DNA of 64,000 nt, taken from NCBI RefSeq assembly GCF_900111455.1, contig NZ_FOIE01000003.1, positions 1 to 64,000 of the forward strand, read 5' to 3'. The notes under the pieces are model-generated. The model saw only the letters and a list, made by a program, of their open reading frames with translations. It ran no database searches and had not been told where the DNA came from. The DNA comes from Geodermatophilus poikilotrophus. GTDB lineage: Bacteria; Actinomycetota; Actinomycetes; Mycobacteriales; Geodermatophilaceae. The stretch's first letter is position 1, and the number at the start of each line of letters is the position of its first letter. A program made the translations under genes and the position numbers. This document shows positions 38,613-48,284 of the stretch, one piece after another.

Positions 38613-39056
38613 TCATCCGGCGCGCGGAACCGGTTCCTCCGCCGACCGTTGGGCCGCCGACCAGGCGGTCACGTCGACGGCGACGCCGTCCGGTGCCTCG
38701 TCGTCGGTCACCAGCCAGCTGCCCTCGCGGCCCAGCTCGCAGGACAGCCACGCTCGCATCTGCAGGTCGAAGACCCGCTCGGGCGCGGCGGCCGCGGAGC
38801 TCACCGGCCCGAGGAAGGTCACGTCGGCCTCCTCACCCCCGGCGAAGCGCAGCACCACCCGGCACCGCGAGCGCCGGTGACGGGCCGGCGGCACGACCTC
38901 CCGCACGACGGCGGTGTCTGCGCCCGCGGCGGCGGCCAGGGACGACGCGGAGGCGCGCAGCTGGGTCACGAAGTCCTGGGCGGCGTCCAGGGGTGCCGCC
39001 GGACGGCGCGCCGGCGCCGGGAGCGGAGGCACGGCGGGGCGGAGTGCGGTGTCCAC
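38613..39056 (-). CDS. hypothetical protein
   Basis: An unrecognised protein of about 147 residues. An alanine/proline-rich N terminus is followed by a mixed region with alternating charged and hydrophobic residues: [20 protein letters not shown], then [20 protein letters not shown] and [18 protein letters not shown]. This looks like a small beta-rich domain with no membrane segment or signal peptide. The start is uncertain: GTG at 39056, or GTG at 39095, which adds 13 residues. It sits between the glu operon and ctaD on the same strand and could be cotranscribed with either. No function is proposed. Confidence 0.65.
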   Translation of the reverse strand: MDTALRPAVPPLPAPARRPAAPLDAAQDFVTQLRASASSLAAAAGADTAVVREVVPPARHRRSRCRVVLRFAGGEEADVTFLGPVSSAAAAPERVFDLQMRAWLSCELGREGSWLVTDDEAPDGVAVDVTAWSAAQRSAEEPVPRAG

Positions 39057-39131
39057 GTCGCAGTTCTCGGCAGTCCGGCCTGCGGATGGGACCACCGGGC
39101 GGGACCCGGCAGCCCCACCCGGGGGCCGGTG

Positions 39132-40037
39132 TCACCGGACTGTCGGGACGACGCCGCCGCCGCCGCCCATCTGCACGTCGGCGGGCAGCTCGGTCGGCGT
39201 CGTGGCCGCCGTCTTCGCGTTGCCACGGGTGCGCCGCTCCACGTACCGCGCCAGCCACGACAGCACCAGGTTGATCGCGATGTAGATGACCGCTGCGGCG
39301 ACGTAGAGCTGGAACGTGTACTGGTTGCCGAACTGCAGCGTGAAGAACTCCACCAGGCCACGCGCCCCGCGCAGGAGCTCGGGGAAGCTGATGATGAAGC
39401 CCAGCGAGGTGTCCTTGAGCAGCACGACGAGCTGGGCGATGAGCACCGGCAGCATGCGCCGGACCGCCTGCGGGAGCAGCACCAGCGTCATGACCTGCGT
39501 CTTGCGCATACCGAGGCCGTAGGCGGCCTCGCGCTGGCCGCGGTCCACCGACAGGATCCCGGCGCGGAAGATCTCGGCGAGCACCGCGGCGTTGTAGAGG
39601 ACCAGGCCACCCACCAGGGCCCAGAACGCGCTGAGCCGGATCCCGAACTTCGGGAGCAGGAAGTAGAGCGCGAAGATCAGGACCAGCAGCGGCACCGCGC
39701 GGAAGAACTCGATCAGTGTCGTGACGACCACGCGGACCCAGCGGTGCTCCGAGAGCCGGCCGACCGCGAGCAGGAGACCCAGCACGGTGGCCAGCACCAT
39801 GCCGACGATCGCGACCTGGAGCGTGCGCAGCAGGGCCTGGCCGAGTGCCTGGGGCACCTGGCTGGCCGGGTCGAACAGGACGGCCCACCGCTGTGGCTCC
39901 AGCTGGCCGTTGCCGGCCAGGCGGACGAGGACGAGGGCGGCGATCACCACGACGACGAGGACGCCGACCGCCGTGCCGATGCGGATGCGTCGGCGGGCCT
40001 TCGGGCCGGGCACGTCGAAGAGGACGGGTGTCGTCAT
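39132..40037 (-). CDS. gluD: glutamate ABC transporter permease GluD-like
   Basis: A HisM/GlnP-type amino-acid permease (301 residues) with an N-terminal helix, a second helix block and the cytoplasmic EAA-type loop seen as REAAYGLGMRKTQVMTLVLL. The C-terminal tail is polar with a poly-glycine stretch. The order of binding protein, two permeases and a separate ATPase gene matches gluABCD of Corynebacterium, which also lies near recX. The ATG overlaps the GluC stop (ATGA). Glutamate as substrate is inferred from this synteny. Confidence 0.9.
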   Translation of the reverse strand: MTTPVLFDVPGPKARRRIRIGTAVGVLVVVVIAALVLVRLAGNGQLEPQRWAVLFDPASQVPQALGQALLRTLQVAIVGMVLATVLGLLLAVGRLSEHRWVRVVVTTLIEFFRAVPLLVLIFALYFLLPKFGIRLSAFWALVGGLVLYNAAVLAEIFRAGILSVDRGQREAAYGLGMRKTQVMTLVLLPQAVRRMLPVLIAQLVVLLKDTSLGFIISFPELLRGARGLVEFFTLQFGNQYTFQLYVAAAVIYIAINLVLSWLARYVERRTRGNAKTAATTPTELPADVQMGGGGGVVPTVR

Positions 40038-40681
40038 CGCAGGATCGCCACCCGGCGCTCGATCCGGTTGACCGCCAGGGCGGACGGGAGGGTGATGACC
40101 ATGTAGCCCACGACCACGCCGACGAGCACGAGCGTCAGGTCACCGGCGTCGGCGTTGACCAACCGGGGCAGCAGCGAGCTCAGGTCGCTCACCGAGAAGC
40201 CTGCGGCGATGGAGGTGTTCTTCACCATCGCGATCAGCACGTTGCCCAGGGGTGGGACCACGGTCCGGAACGCCTGGGGGAGGACGACCTCGCGGAGGGA
40301 CTGCCCGAAGGTCAGCCCGAGCGCCCGCGCGGCCTCGGCCTGGCCGCCCGACACCGCGTTGACCCCCGAGCGCACCGCCTCGCAGACGAAGGCGGCGGTG
40401 TAGAGGCCGACCGACAGGACGGCCCCGGGGAAGAAGCCGATGACGAAGTCGATCTGCGGCAGCCCGAAGATGATGAAGAAGAAGACCACCGTGAGCGGCG
40501 TGTTGCGGAAGGTCTCGACGTAGAAGGTGGCCAGGCCGCGCAGCGGGGGGATGGGGCTGACGCGCATCGCGGCGAGGAGGGTGCCGAGCACCAGCGCCAG
40601 CAGGCCGGCCAGCAGCGACAGACCGAGGGTGGTCAGGAACGCATCGAGGAACAGGTCGGCGTTCTCGCGCACGAAGTCCAC
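40034..40681 (-). CDS. gluC: glutamate ABC transporter permease GluC-like
   Basis: The partner permease (215 residues). Its EAA-type loop is AEAARALGLTFGQSLREVVL (about 133-152), and MRVSPIPPLR and YVETFRNTPLTVVFFF are typical of the polar amino-acid family. The GTG at 40681 has GGAGG about 6 nt upstream and gives the family length; the frame open to 40735 is not needed. It is 80 bp after GluB and overlaps GluD by 4 bp. Confidence 0.9.
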   Translation of the reverse strand: MDFVRENADLFLDAFLTTLGLSLLAGLLALVLGTLLAAMRVSPIPPLRGLATFYVETFRNTPLTVVFFFIIFGLPQIDFVIGFFPGAVLSVGLYTAAFVCEAVRSGVNAVSGGQAEAARALGLTFGQSLREVVLPQAFRTVVPPLGNVLIAMVKNTSIAAGFSVSDLSSLLPRLVNADAGDLTLVLVGVVVGYMVITLPSALAVNRIERRVAILR

Positions 40682-40761
40682 GGCGCCTCCTCTCCGGGTC
40701 GGGACGGCGAGGCGCCGCCGGGCGGGAGGTCCCACCCGGCGGCGTCAGGGGATCCGCTCGA

Positions 40762-41652
40762 TCAGTACCGGTCGATCGTCGGGGGCTCGGGAGCCGGCTC
40801 GCCGGTGATCGCGCCTGCGGTCCGGTCCCAGGCCGCGGCCCAGCTGCCGTCCTCGAAGGCCTGCTCGAGGGTGTCGTTGATGAAGCCGCGGAACTCGTCG
40901 TCGCCCTTCGTCAGCCCGATGCCGTACGGCTCCTGGGTGAAGGGGTTGCCCACCAGCTCGAAGGCGCCCTGACCGCCCTGCACGAGGCCGGTGAGGATGA
41001 CGTTGTCGGTGGTCACCGCGTCGACCTGGCCGTTGCGCAGCGCGTCGGCGCACTTGGAGTACACGTCGAACAGCGTCAGCTGGGCCTCGGGGTAGTTGTC
41101 CCGGATGTTCTGCGCCGGCGTGGAGCCCTCCACCGAGCAGACCCGCTTGCCGGCGAGGTCGTCGGGGCCCTCGATGGCCAACGGGTTGCCCGTGGCGACC
41201 ATGATGTCCTGGCCGGCCTCGTAGTAGGGCCCGGCGAAGTCGATGAGCTGCTTGCGGGCGTCGTTGATCGTGTAGGTGGCCACGACGACGTCGACGTCGC
41301 CGTTCTGGATGAAGGACTCCCGGTTGGCCGACACCGTCTCCTTCCACTCGATCTCCTCGGGGGCGATGCCCAGCTCGCCGGCGACGATCTTGGCGACCTC
41401 GACGTCGAAGCCCTCGGGCACGCCCTGCGGGTTGGCCAGACCGAAGCCGGGCTGGTCGAACTTGGTGCCGACGGTGATCGTCCCGGCCTCGGCGAGCTCG
41501 GCCATCGTGCTCCCGGCCGGGAACTCGACGTCCTGGGCGACCTCGGGGGCGTTCTCGGTGGCCTCCTCGGCCTGCTGACCGGCCTCGCTGGAGCAGCCGG
41601 CGAGCACGAGGCCCAGGGCCCCCAGGGTGGCGGCGTAGCGGGTGATGCGCAT
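40762..41652 (-). CDS. gluB: glutamate-binding lipoprotein GluB-like
   Basis: The substrate-binding lipoprotein (296 residues) of the importer. The signal peptide ends in the lipobox LVLAGC (Cys20), followed by an acidic linker of about 30 residues and a family-3 solute-binding domain with GTITVGTKFDQPGFG, GFDVEVAKIVAGELG and RKQLIDFAGPYYEAGQ. The ATG at 41652 is preceded by GAGAGGAA. Placed between GluA and the permeases, it is presumably the most abundant subunit. The substrate is inferred as glutamate or another acidic amino acid. Confidence 0.92.
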   Translation of the reverse strand: MRITRYAATLGALGLVLAGCSSEAGQQAEEATENAPEVAQDVEFPAGSTMAELAEAGTITVGTKFDQPGFGLANPQGVPEGFDVEVAKIVAGELGIAPEEIEWKETVSANRESFIQNGDVDVVVATYTINDARKQLIDFAGPYYEAGQDIMVATGNPLAIEGPDDLAGKRVCSVEGSTPAQNIRDNYPEAQLTLFDVYSKCADALRNGQVDAVTTDNVILTGLVQGGQGAFELVGNPFTQEPYGIGLTKGDDEFRGFINDTLEQAFEDGSWAAAWDRTAGAITGEPAPEPPTIDRY

Positions 41653-41673
41653 GTGCGTTCCTCTCTACCGGGC

Positions 41674-42429
41674 TCAGTGGGTGAGGATCTTCGCGAGGAA
41701 GTCCTTGGCCCGGTCCGACTGCGGGTTGGTGAAGAAGGTCTCGGGGACGGCGGACTCGACGATCCGGCCGCCGTCCATGAACACGACCCGGTTGGCCGCC
41801 CGGCGGGCGAAGCCCATCTCGTGGGTGACGACGACCATCGTCATGCCGTCGCGGGCCAGCGAGATCATCACGTCGAGGACCTCGTTGATCATCTCGGGGT
41901 CGAGCGCGGAGGTCGGCTCGTCGAAGAGCATCACCTTCGGGTCCATCGCCAGGGCCCGCGCGATGGCGACCCGCTGCTGCTGGCCGCCCGAGAGCTGCGC
42001 CGGGTACTTGTTCGCCTGCACGCCGACCCCGACCCGGTCCAGCAGCTCGCGGGCGCGCCGCTCGGCCTCGGCCTTGCTCTGCTTGCGCACCTTGATCGGG
42101 CCGAGGGTGACGTTCTCGAGGATCGTCTTGTGGGCGAAGAGGTTGAAGCTCTGGAAGACCATGCCGACGTCGGCCCGCAGCCGGGCGAGCTCCTTGCCCT
42201 CCTCGGGCAGGCGCTGGCCGTCGATGGTGATCTCGCCGGAGTCGATGGGCTCCAGCCGGTTGATCGTGCGGCACAGCGTCGACTTGCCCGACCCGGACGG
42301 GCCGATGACGACGACCACCTCGCCGCGGTCGATCGACAGGTCGATGTCCTGCAGGACGTGCAGCTCACCGAACCACTTGTCGACCCCGGACAGGCGGACG
42401 AGAGGCTCTCCGGCGGTACGGCTGGTCAC
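41674..42429 (-). CDS. gluA: glutamate ABC transporter ATP-binding protein GluA-like
   Basis: The ATPase of the amino-acid importer (251 residues). Walker A is GPSGSGKST, the Q-loop region is [14 protein letters not shown], the signature is [15 protein letters not shown], Walker B is [12 protein letters not shown] and the switch is [11 protein letters not shown]. The GTG at 42429 is chosen because TAGGGT ends 7 nt before it; an upstream ATG at 42462 would overlap that promoter. It is the first gene of the operon and diverges from miaB. Confidence 0.94.
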   Translation of the reverse strand: MTSRTAGEPLVRLSGVDKWFGELHVLQDIDLSIDRGEVVVVIGPSGSGKSTLCRTINRLEPIDSGEITIDGQRLPEEGKELARLRADVGMVFQSFNLFAHKTILENVTLGPIKVRKQSKAEAERRARELLDRVGVGVQANKYPAQLSGGQQQRVAIARALAMDPKVMLFDEPTSALDPEMINEVLDVMISLARDGMTMVVVTHEMGFARRAANRVVFMDGGRIVESAVPETFFTNPQSDRAKDFLAKILTH

Positions 42430-42436
42430 CCGGGGA

Positions 42437-42442
42437 ACCCTA
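42437..42442 (-). promoter_or_regulatory. -10 element TAGGGT before gluA
   Basis: TAGGGT on the minus strand ends 7 nt before the GTG at 42429, marking a leaderless start for gluABCD and ruling against the 42462 start. Confidence 0.6.
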
Positions 42443-42549
42443 GATGCGGCGGACGACGTCATCCGTCTCCCGCGATCACGAAGGCGTAACGAAGCCCGGC
42501 CGGGTGAGGCGGGGGACGCCCGATCGGGTCGCCGTACCCTCGTTCCGTC

Positions 42550-44001
42550 ATGACGACCGACCTGCAGGCTGCCGGGCGGACCTACCGGGTCCGCACCTAC
42601 GGCTGCCAGATGAACGTGCACGACTCCGAGCGCCTCTCGGGGCTGCTGGAGGCCGCCGGCTACACCGCCGCCCCCGAGGGGGAGGACGCCGACGTCGTCG
42701 TCCTCAACACCTGCGCGGTGCGGGAGAACGCCGACAACCGCCTCTACGGCAACCTCGGCCACCTCCGCCCGGTCAAGGACGGCCGTCCGGGCATGCAGAT
42801 CGCCGTCGGCGGCTGCCTGGCGCAGAAGGACCGGGGCGAGATCGTCCGGCGGGCCCCCTGGGTGGACGTCGTCTTCGGCACGCACAACGTCGGCTCGCTG
42901 CCGGCGCTGCTGGAGCGCGCGCGGCACAACGCCGAGGCGCAGGTGGAGATCGCCGAGGCCCTCGAGGTCTTCCCGTCGACGCTGCCGGCCAAGCGGGACT
43001 CCGCCTACTCCGGCTGGGTGTCCATCAGCGTCGGCTGCAACAACACCTGCACGTTCTGCATCGTCCCGGCGCTCCGCGGCAAGGAGCGGGACCGCCGGCC
43101 CGGCGAGATCCTGGCCGAGGTGCAGGCGCTGGTCGACCAGGGCGTCCTCGAGGTGACCCTCCTCGGCCAGAACGTGAACGCCTACGGCGTCGAGTTCCGC
43201 GACCGGGGCGCCTTCGCCGACCTGCTGCGTGCGACCGGCCGGATCGACGGGCTGGAGCGGGTGCGGTTCACCAGCCCGCACCCGCGGGAGTTCACCGACG
43301 ACGTCATCACCGCGATGGCCGAGACCCCCGCGGTCTGCCACCAGTTGCACATGCCGCTGCAGTCCGGCTCGGACGACGTCCTCCGCCGGATGCGCCGCGG
43401 CTACCGGCAGGACCGGTACCTGGGGATCATCGAGCGGGTGCGGGCCGCGATGCCGGACGCCGCGATCACCACCGACGTCATCGTGGGCTTCCCCGGCGAG
43501 ACCGAGGCCGACTTCGAGCAGACCCTCGACGTGGTCCGGCAGGCCCGCTTCTCCAGCGCCTTCACCTTCCAGTACTCCAAGCGGCCCGGGACGCCGGCCG
43601 CGGAGATGGGGGGCCAGCTGCCCAAGGAGGTCGTGCAGGAGCGCTACCTGCGGCTGACCGCGCTGCAGGACGAGATCAGCTGGGCGGAGAACCGGGCCCA
43701 GGTCGGGCGGACCGTCGAGCTGCTGGTCGCGGCGGGGGAGGGCAGCAAGGACGCCCAGCGCGGCCGGCTCTCGGGCCGCGCCCGCGACGGGCGGCTGGTG
43801 CACTTCACGGCGGCGGACGGCGTCCGGCCCGGTGACGTGGTCGAGACCGTGGTGACCCAGGCGGCGCCGCACCACCTGGTCGCCGACGGACCGCTGCTGT
43901 CGCACCGGCGCACCCGGGCCGGCGACGCCGCCGGGACGGGCGCCCGCCCGACCACCCCCGGCGTCCTGCTCGGGATGCCGCGCATCGGCGCCCCGACGTG
44001 A
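42550..44001 (+). CDS. miaB: tRNA-2-methylthio-N6-dimethylallyladenosine synthase MiaB
   Basis: A radical-SAM methylthiotransferase (483 residues) that converts i6A37 to ms2i6A37 in tRNAs reading UNN codons. N-terminal cluster ligands appear in [16 protein letters not shown] and VGGCLAQ; the radical-SAM motif CNNTCTFC has cysteines at 163, 167 and 170; a C-terminal TRAM domain follows. MiaA, which makes its substrate, lies at 46405. The ATG at 42550 is divergent from gluA. The 3' end is followed by a repeat copy that belongs to the convergent DUF349 gene. Confidence 0.96.
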   Translation: MTTDLQAAGRTYRVRTYGCQMNVHDSERLSGLLEAAGYTAAPEGEDADVVVLNTCAVRENADNRLYGNLGHLRPVKDGRPGMQIAVGGCLAQKDRGEIVRRAPWVDVVFGTHNVGSLPALLERARHNAEAQVEIAEALEVFPSTLPAKRDSAYSGWVSISVGCNNTCTFCIVPALRGKERDRRPGEILAEVQALVDQGVLEVTLLGQNVNAYGVEFRDRGAFADLLRATGRIDGLERVRFTSPHPREFTDDVITAMAETPAVCHQLHMPLQSGSDDVLRRMRRGYRQDRYLGIIERVRAAMPDAAITTDVIVGFPGETEADFEQTLDVVRQARFSSAFTFQYSKRPGTPAAEMGGQLPKEVVQERYLRLTALQDEISWAENRAQVGRTVELLVAAGEGSKDAQRGRLSGRARDGRLVHFTAADGVRPGDVVETVVTQAAPHHLVADGPLLSHRRTRAGDAAGTGARPTTPGVLLGMPRIGAPT

Positions 44002-44012
44002 CGGTCGTGGGT

Positions 44013-44070
44013 GGCCCCGTCCCGGGTCCCGCCCTGAGCTCGTGAAGGGTGGGCAGGACGGGGTCCTCCT
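44013..44070 (-). repeat. stop-proximal hairpin repeat, copy 7 (after DUF349 gene)
   Basis: In minus orientation, starting at the DUF349 stop: GGACCCCGTCC pairs with GGACGGGGCC over 10 bp with one bulged A; apical part CCCACCCTTCACGAGCTCAGGGCGGG. It also occupies the gap to the convergent miaB. Confidence 0.8.
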
Positions 44071-45654
44071 TCAGCGGCGGTTGGCGCTCTTCTCGGCCTC
44101 GGCCAGCCACTCCCGGCGGGTGGCCAGGTTCGCCCGGGCCTCCTCGATCCGGCGGCCGTCGCCGGCGGCCTCGGCCTTGGCGAGCTGCTCCTCGGCCTTG
44201 GTCACCGCCTGGCGCATCGAGGTGACCATCGGGTTCTCCGGGGCCACCCGCGGGCGGGAGGTGTCGACGGCGCCGCGGATGCGCTGCTCGACGGCCTGCA
44301 TCCGGTCCTCCAGCTGACGCATGGCGCCGCGCGGGACGTGGCCGATGGCGTCGTAGCGCTCCTGCAGCTTGCGCAGCACGTTCTGGGCTCCGCGCAGGTC
44401 GCTGGACGGGTCGAGCTTCTCCGCCTCGGCGAGGATCTCCTCCTTGGCCTGCTGGTTCGCAAGCTGCTCGGCGTTGCGGGCCTTGTCGGACTCGGCGCGG
44501 GCGCTGAAGAAGACGTCCTGCGCGGCGCGGAACTGCTTCCACAGGTCGTCGTCGCCGTCGCGACCGGTGCGCGGCACGGCCTTCCACCGGTCCATCAGCG
44601 AGCGCATGGCGGCGCTCGTGGGGCCCCACTCGGTCGACGTGGAGAGCCGCTGGGCCTCGGTGATGAGCTCCTGCTTGGCTGCGCGGGCCTCGCCGCGCTG
44701 GGCGTCGAGGGCGGCGAAGTGCGCGCCCCGGCGGCGGCCGAAGGCGTCCCGGGCGGCGGCGAAGCGGCTCCACAGCGCCTCGTCGGTCTTGCGGTCGATG
44801 CCGCGGATGGTCTTCCACTCCTCGACGATGGCCTTGAGCCGGTCGCCGGCGGCCTTCCACGAGGTGGACTCGGCGGCGATCTGCTCGGCCTCGGCGGCCA
44901 GCGCCTCCTTGCGGGCGACCTGCGCGGCCCGTGCGGCGGCCTTCTCCGCCCGGGACTCGGCGGCCGCCGAGTCCGCGGTCTCCACCATCGCCCGGGCGCG
45001 CGCAGCCAGCCCGTCGAGGTCGCCGACGGCGGTGGCGGTGGGGATGGACTCGGCGAGCGCCTGCGCCTTGGCCTTGATCTCGCTGGGGTTGCCGGTGTGC
45101 GCCCGCAGCCGCGCCTCGAGCAGGGCGACCTCGGTGGCCAGGTCGTCGTAGCGGCGGGCGTAGTGGGCCAGCCCCGAGGCCGGGTCGCCCGCCTGCCACG
45201 AGCCGACCGCGCGCTCGCCCTCGGCGGTGCGCACGTAGACCGTCCCGTCCTCGTCCACCCGGCCCCACTGGGCGGGGTCGGACGCCGGGGCCGCCTCGGC
45301 GGGCGGGTGCGGGACGGGGTGCTGCGGTGCGGGCGTCGCCGGAGCGGCGGTCTCAGGCGTTGCGGTCTCAGGCGTGGCGCCATCAAGCGTGGCGCTCTCG
45401 GCAGTGGCGGTCTCGGGACCGGGGGCCTCGGGTGCGGGCGTCCCCGGAGCGGAGGCCTCGGACGCGGGCGGCTCCGGCGCGGCCTGCGACGGGGCCTGCT
45501 CGGTGGCGGCCCCCGTGGCCGGGTCGGCGAGGGCGGCGTCGCCGGGGCTGGGCGCCGCCGCCGTCCCCGCCTCGGGGGCGACCGCCTCGGATCCGGCCGT
45601 CTCGGGCTGGGGCAGCTGCTGCGAGGGGTTTCCGGCGTTCTCCGTGCTCGACAC
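44071..45654 (-). CDS. DUF349 domain protein
   Basis: A 527-residue protein. The first 145 residues are disordered and dominated by Ala, Pro, Thr and Glu with short PETA-like repeats. Then come a segment of about 40 residues (WGRVDEDGTVYVRTAEGER) and four or five DUF349 helical repeats, each about 70 residues, such as ALWSRFAAARDAFGRRR and DLWKQFRAAQDVFFSARAES. The C-terminal 100 residues are coiled coil. Function unknown; distant relatives are linked to RNA or DNA binding. The same neighbourhood (miaB, miaA, dapF) holds in mycobacteria. The GTG at 45654 starts 40 bp from the divergent extradiol-like gene. Confidence 0.9.
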   Translation of the reverse strand: MSSTENAGNPSQQLPQPETAGSEAVAPEAGTAAAPSPGDAALADPATGAATEQAPSQAAPEPPASEASAPGTPAPEAPGPETATAESATLDGATPETATPETAAPATPAPQHPVPHPPAEAAPASDPAQWGRVDEDGTVYVRTAEGERAVGSWQAGDPASGLAHYARRYDDLATEVALLEARLRAHTGNPSEIKAKAQALAESIPTATAVGDLDGLAARARAMVETADSAAAESRAEKAAARAAQVARKEALAAEAEQIAAESTSWKAAGDRLKAIVEEWKTIRGIDRKTDEALWSRFAAARDAFGRRRGAHFAALDAQRGEARAAKQELITEAQRLSTSTEWGPTSAAMRSLMDRWKAVPRTGRDGDDDLWKQFRAAQDVFFSARAESDKARNAEQLANQQAKEEILAEAEKLDPSSDLRGAQNVLRKLQERYDAIGHVPRGAMRQLEDRMQAVEQRIRGAVDTSRPRVAPENPMVTSMRQAVTKAEEQLAKAEAAGDGRRIEEARANLATRREWLAEAEKSANRR

Positions 45655-45694
45655 GTGTCGGAGTGTCCCACGACGCATCCGGGAGACTGCTGCC

Positions 45695-46408
45695 GTGAGC
45701 TCAGCCCCGGCCGCTCGGTCCCGCGCGACCCCGTCGGCCGTCGCCTTCTGCCCCTGCCCACCGCTGCTGGTGCCGGCCGTGGCCGGGCGGGCGGCGGCGG
45801 ACACCGCGACCCTGCGCGCCGCGTGCGCGACCGCGGTCGACGCGGTGCTGGCCACCGGGCCGGAGGTGGTCGTGGTGGTCGGCGGAGAGGCGGCCTGCGG
45901 GCGCTTCGGGGACGGTGACGGCGGAGACCTCCGCGGTCTCGGCGTCGACCTGGAGGTGCCCTTCGCAGGACGGGCCCGGTCCGGTGGGCGCCGCATGCCG
46001 CTGGCCCACACGCTCGGCGCGTGGCTGCTCGACGGGGCCGGGTACGCCGGCGTCCGCCTTGGTGTCGGCCCCGACGACCTCGCCGGCGCGCTGGACGGGC
46101 TCCCCGGCCCGGTCGCCGTCCTCGCCATGGGGGACGGCTCGGCGCGGCGCTCGCTCAAGGCGCCCGGCCACCTCGACGAGGCCGCCGAGCCCTTCGACGA
46201 CGCCGTCGCCACCGCGCTCGCCGCAGGCGACCCCGGCGCCCTGGCCGCGCTCGACCCCGCGGAGGGCGCCCGGCTGCTCGCCGCCGGCGTGCCCACCTGG
46301 CGGGCGGTCGGGGCCGCGCTGACCGGCCGGGAGGTCACCGGCCGGCTGCACGCGCACGAGGCGCCCTTCGGCGTCGGTTACCTGGTGGCCGACTGGAGCG
46401 TGCGGTGA
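45695..46408 (+). CDS. class III extradiol dioxygenase-like protein
   Basis: A 237-residue protein resembling the LigB/class III extradiol ring-cleavage dioxygenase fold found between DUF349/miaB and miaA in actinobacteria. Visible are VAFCPCPPLLVPAVAG at the N terminus, EVVVVVGGEAACG and LAMGDGSARRSLKAPGHLDE, the last with a conserved Gly-Asp and His as in the family. The usual paired metal histidines are only partly evident, so enzymatic activity is doubtful. The GTG at 45695 is chosen from the conserved start. Its stop overlaps miaA by 4 bp, implying co-translation. Confidence 0.8.
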   Translation: MSSAPAARSRATPSAVAFCPCPPLLVPAVAGRAAADTATLRAACATAVDAVLATGPEVVVVVGGEAACGRFGDGDGGDLRGLGVDLEVPFAGRARSGGRRMPLAHTLGAWLLDGAGYAGVRLGVGPDDLAGALDGLPGPVAVLAMGDGSARRSLKAPGHLDEAAEPFDDAVATALAAGDPGALAALDPAEGARLLAAGVPTWRAVGAALTGREVTGRLHAHEAPFGVGYLVADWSVR

Positions 46409-47328
46409 GCGGTCCGCCGCCGGTGGTCGCGCTGGTCGGCCCCACCGCCACCGGCAAGACCGCCCTCGGGGTCGCCCTGGCACGCCGGCTGGGCGGCGAG
46501 GTGGTGAACGCCGACTCGATGCAGCTGTACCGCGGCATGGACATCGGCACCGCCAAGCCCGACGTCGCCGAGCGGGACGGCGTGCGGCACCACCTGCTCG
46601 ACCTCTGGCACGTGCGCGAGGCGGCGTCGGTGGCCGAGTACCGGCGGCTGGCCCGCGCCGAGGTCGACCGGCTGCGCGCGGCCGGGGTGGTGCCGCTGCT
46701 GGTCGGCGGCTCCGGGCTCTACGTGCGCGCGGTCCTCGACGAGCTGGACTTCCCCGGCACCGACCCCGCGGTGCGCGCCCGGCTGGAGGCCGAGCTCGCC
46801 GAGGTCGGCCCGGCGGTACTGCACGCACGGCTGGCCACGCTCGACCCCGCCGCCGGGGCCGCCGTCCTCCCCTCGAACGGGCGGCGCATCGTGCGGGCCC
46901 TGGAGGTCGTCGAGATCACCGGCGGCCCGTTCCGGGCGACGCTGCCTGAGCCGCGGCCGCACTACCCGGCGGTGACCGTCGGTCTGGACCGCGCACCGGC
47001 CGAGCTCGACGAGCGGGTCGCCGTCCGGGTCGACCGGATGTGGGCCGCGGGCTTCGTCGCCGAGGTGGAGGCGCTGGCCGCCGACGGCCTGCGCGAGGGG
47101 CCCACGGCCTCCCGGGCGCTGGGCTACGCCCAGGTGCTGGCCCAGCTCGACGGCACGCTGACGCCCGCCGAGGCCCGGGAGCGCACGGTGGGCACCACCC
47201 GTCGGTTCGTCCGACGGCAGCGCTCGTGGTTCCGCCGCGACCCGGCGACCACCTGGCTCGACGCCGCCCGGCCGGACCTGGTGGAGGCCGCCCTCGGGGT
47301 GATCACCGCTCGTACGCTGGAACGGTGA
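46405..47328 (+). CDS. miaA: tRNA dimethylallyltransferase MiaA
   Basis: Transfers a dimethylallyl group to A37 of tRNAs, giving the i6A that MiaB then thiomethylates (307 residues). The P-loop is GPTATGKT (12-19), NADSMQLYRGMDIGTAKP and LVGGSGLYVRAVLDELDFP are the prenyl and tRNA-binding motifs, and NGRRIVRALEVVEITG is conserved. It overlaps both neighbours by 4 bp (GTGA), so extradiol-like protein, MiaA and DapF are coupled. Confidence 0.96.
   Translation: MSGPPPVVALVGPTATGKTALGVALARRLGGEVVNADSMQLYRGMDIGTAKPDVAERDGVRHHLLDLWHVREAASVAEYRRLARAEVDRLRAAGVVPLLVGGSGLYVRAVLDELDFPGTDPAVRARLEAELAEVGPAVLHARLATLDPAAGAAVLPSNGRRIVRALEVVEITGGPFRATLPEPRPHYPAVTVGLDRAPAELDERVAVRVDRMWAAGFVAEVEALAADGLREGPTASRALGYAQVLAQLDGTLTPAEARERTVGTTRRFVRRQRSWFRRDPATTWLDAARPDLVEAALGVITARTLER
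47313..47318 (+). promoter_or_regulatory. -10 element TACGCT inside miaA, before dapF
   Basis: TACGCT ends 6 nt before the dapF GTG although it lies within the miaA coding sequence. It could drive a separate leaderless dapF transcript. Confidence 0.45.
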
Positions 47329-48194
47329 GCGCGCACCGGGTGCTGATCGGCCACGGCACGGAGAACGACTTCGTCGTCCTGCCCGACCCCGACGGCACCG
47401 GTTGGCCGGAGAGCCGGCTGGACGCGGAGATGGTCCGGCGGCTGTGCGAGCGACGTGCCGGCCTGGGCGGGGACGGCGTGCTGCGCGTCGTGCGCAGCGT
47501 GCACGTGCCCGACGCTCCCGCCGTCCTCGGCGAGGCACTGGGGTGGTGCGAGTGGTTCATGGACCACCGCAACGCCGACGGCTCCACGGCCGAGATGTGC
47601 GGCAACGGGATCCGCCTGTTCCTGCACGTGCTGGTCACCGAGGGGCTCGTCGAGCGGGCCGCCTGCGCCGACGGGATCTGGGTCGGCACCCGCGGCGGTC
47701 CCCGGCGGGTGGGCGCGGCGGCCGACGGCGGCTACTGGGTGGACATGGGCCCGGCCCGGCCGTTCGGCGCCGGCACCGCCCACCTCGACGGCGCCTCGTT
47801 CCCCGGCCGCGCGGTCTCCATGGGCAACCCGCACCTGGCCGTGCTCACCGACGTCGACGTCGACACCCTCGACCTCGGCACCGCGCCGGCGGTCGACGCC
47901 CGGCTGTTCCCGGACGGCGTGAACGTGGAGTTCGTCAACGTCCTGGACCCGGGCAGGCACGTGCGGCTGCGGGTGTCCGAGCGCGGCGTGGGGGAGACCC
48001 GCTCGTGCGGCACCGGTGCCTGCGCGGCGGCCTGGGCGGCCCTGGAGGCCGCCGGCGCGGCGACCGGCACCGTCACCGTCGACGTCCCCGGCGGCCGGCT
48101 GGGCGTGACGGTCGACGAGCGGACGACGGTGCTCTCCGGCCCCGCGGTCGTGGTGGCGACCGGCGAGCTCACCCCCGAGTGGCTCGGTAGCTGA
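47325..48194 (+). CDS. dapF: diaminopimelate epimerase
   Basis: Interconverts LL- and meso-diaminopimelate for peptidoglycan and lysine (289 residues). The two catalytic cysteines are Cys92 in AEMCGNGIR and Cys228 in RSCGTGACAA; GTENDFVVLPD and MGNPHLAVL are also conserved. The GTG start overlaps the miaA stop (GTGA) and follows TACGCT by 6 nt. Together with dapA it gives two steps of the same pathway in this window. It is convergent with a small minus-strand gene. Confidence 0.96.
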   Translation: MSAHRVLIGHGTENDFVVLPDPDGTGWPESRLDAEMVRRLCERRAGLGGDGVLRVVRSVHVPDAPAVLGEALGWCEWFMDHRNADGSTAEMCGNGIRLFLHVLVTEGLVERAACADGIWVGTRGGPRRVGAAADGGYWVDMGPARPFGAGTAHLDGASFPGRAVSMGNPHLAVLTDVDVDTLDLGTAPAVDARLFPDGVNVEFVNVLDPGRHVRLRVSERGVGETRSCGTGACAAAWAALEAAGAATGTVTVDVPGGRLGVTVDERTTVLSGPAVVVATGELTPEWLGS

Positions 48195-48226
48195 CCCGCC
48201 GACGGCTCCCAGGGGCCCGCCGCCCC

Positions 48227-48282
48227 GGCCCCCTGCAGGGGCCCGCCACGAGCCTGCGAGTGGTGGGGAGCAGGGGGCCCTC
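48227..48282 (-). repeat. stop-proximal hairpin repeat, copy 8
   Basis: In minus orientation, 2 nt from the stop of the 69-residue gene: GGCCCCCTGC pairs with GCAGGGGGCC over 10 bp, here without the bulged A because the arm reads GGGCCCCC; the inner CCACCACTCGCAGGCTCGTGG is a close match to the family loop. Confidence 0.8.
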
Positions 48283-48284
48283 GT

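Noticed and set aside
45250-45654. A DNA repeat array in the first part of the DUF349 gene
   Set aside because: The PETA-like runs come from Ala/Pro/Thr/Glu-rich disordered protein and are not regular DNA repeats.
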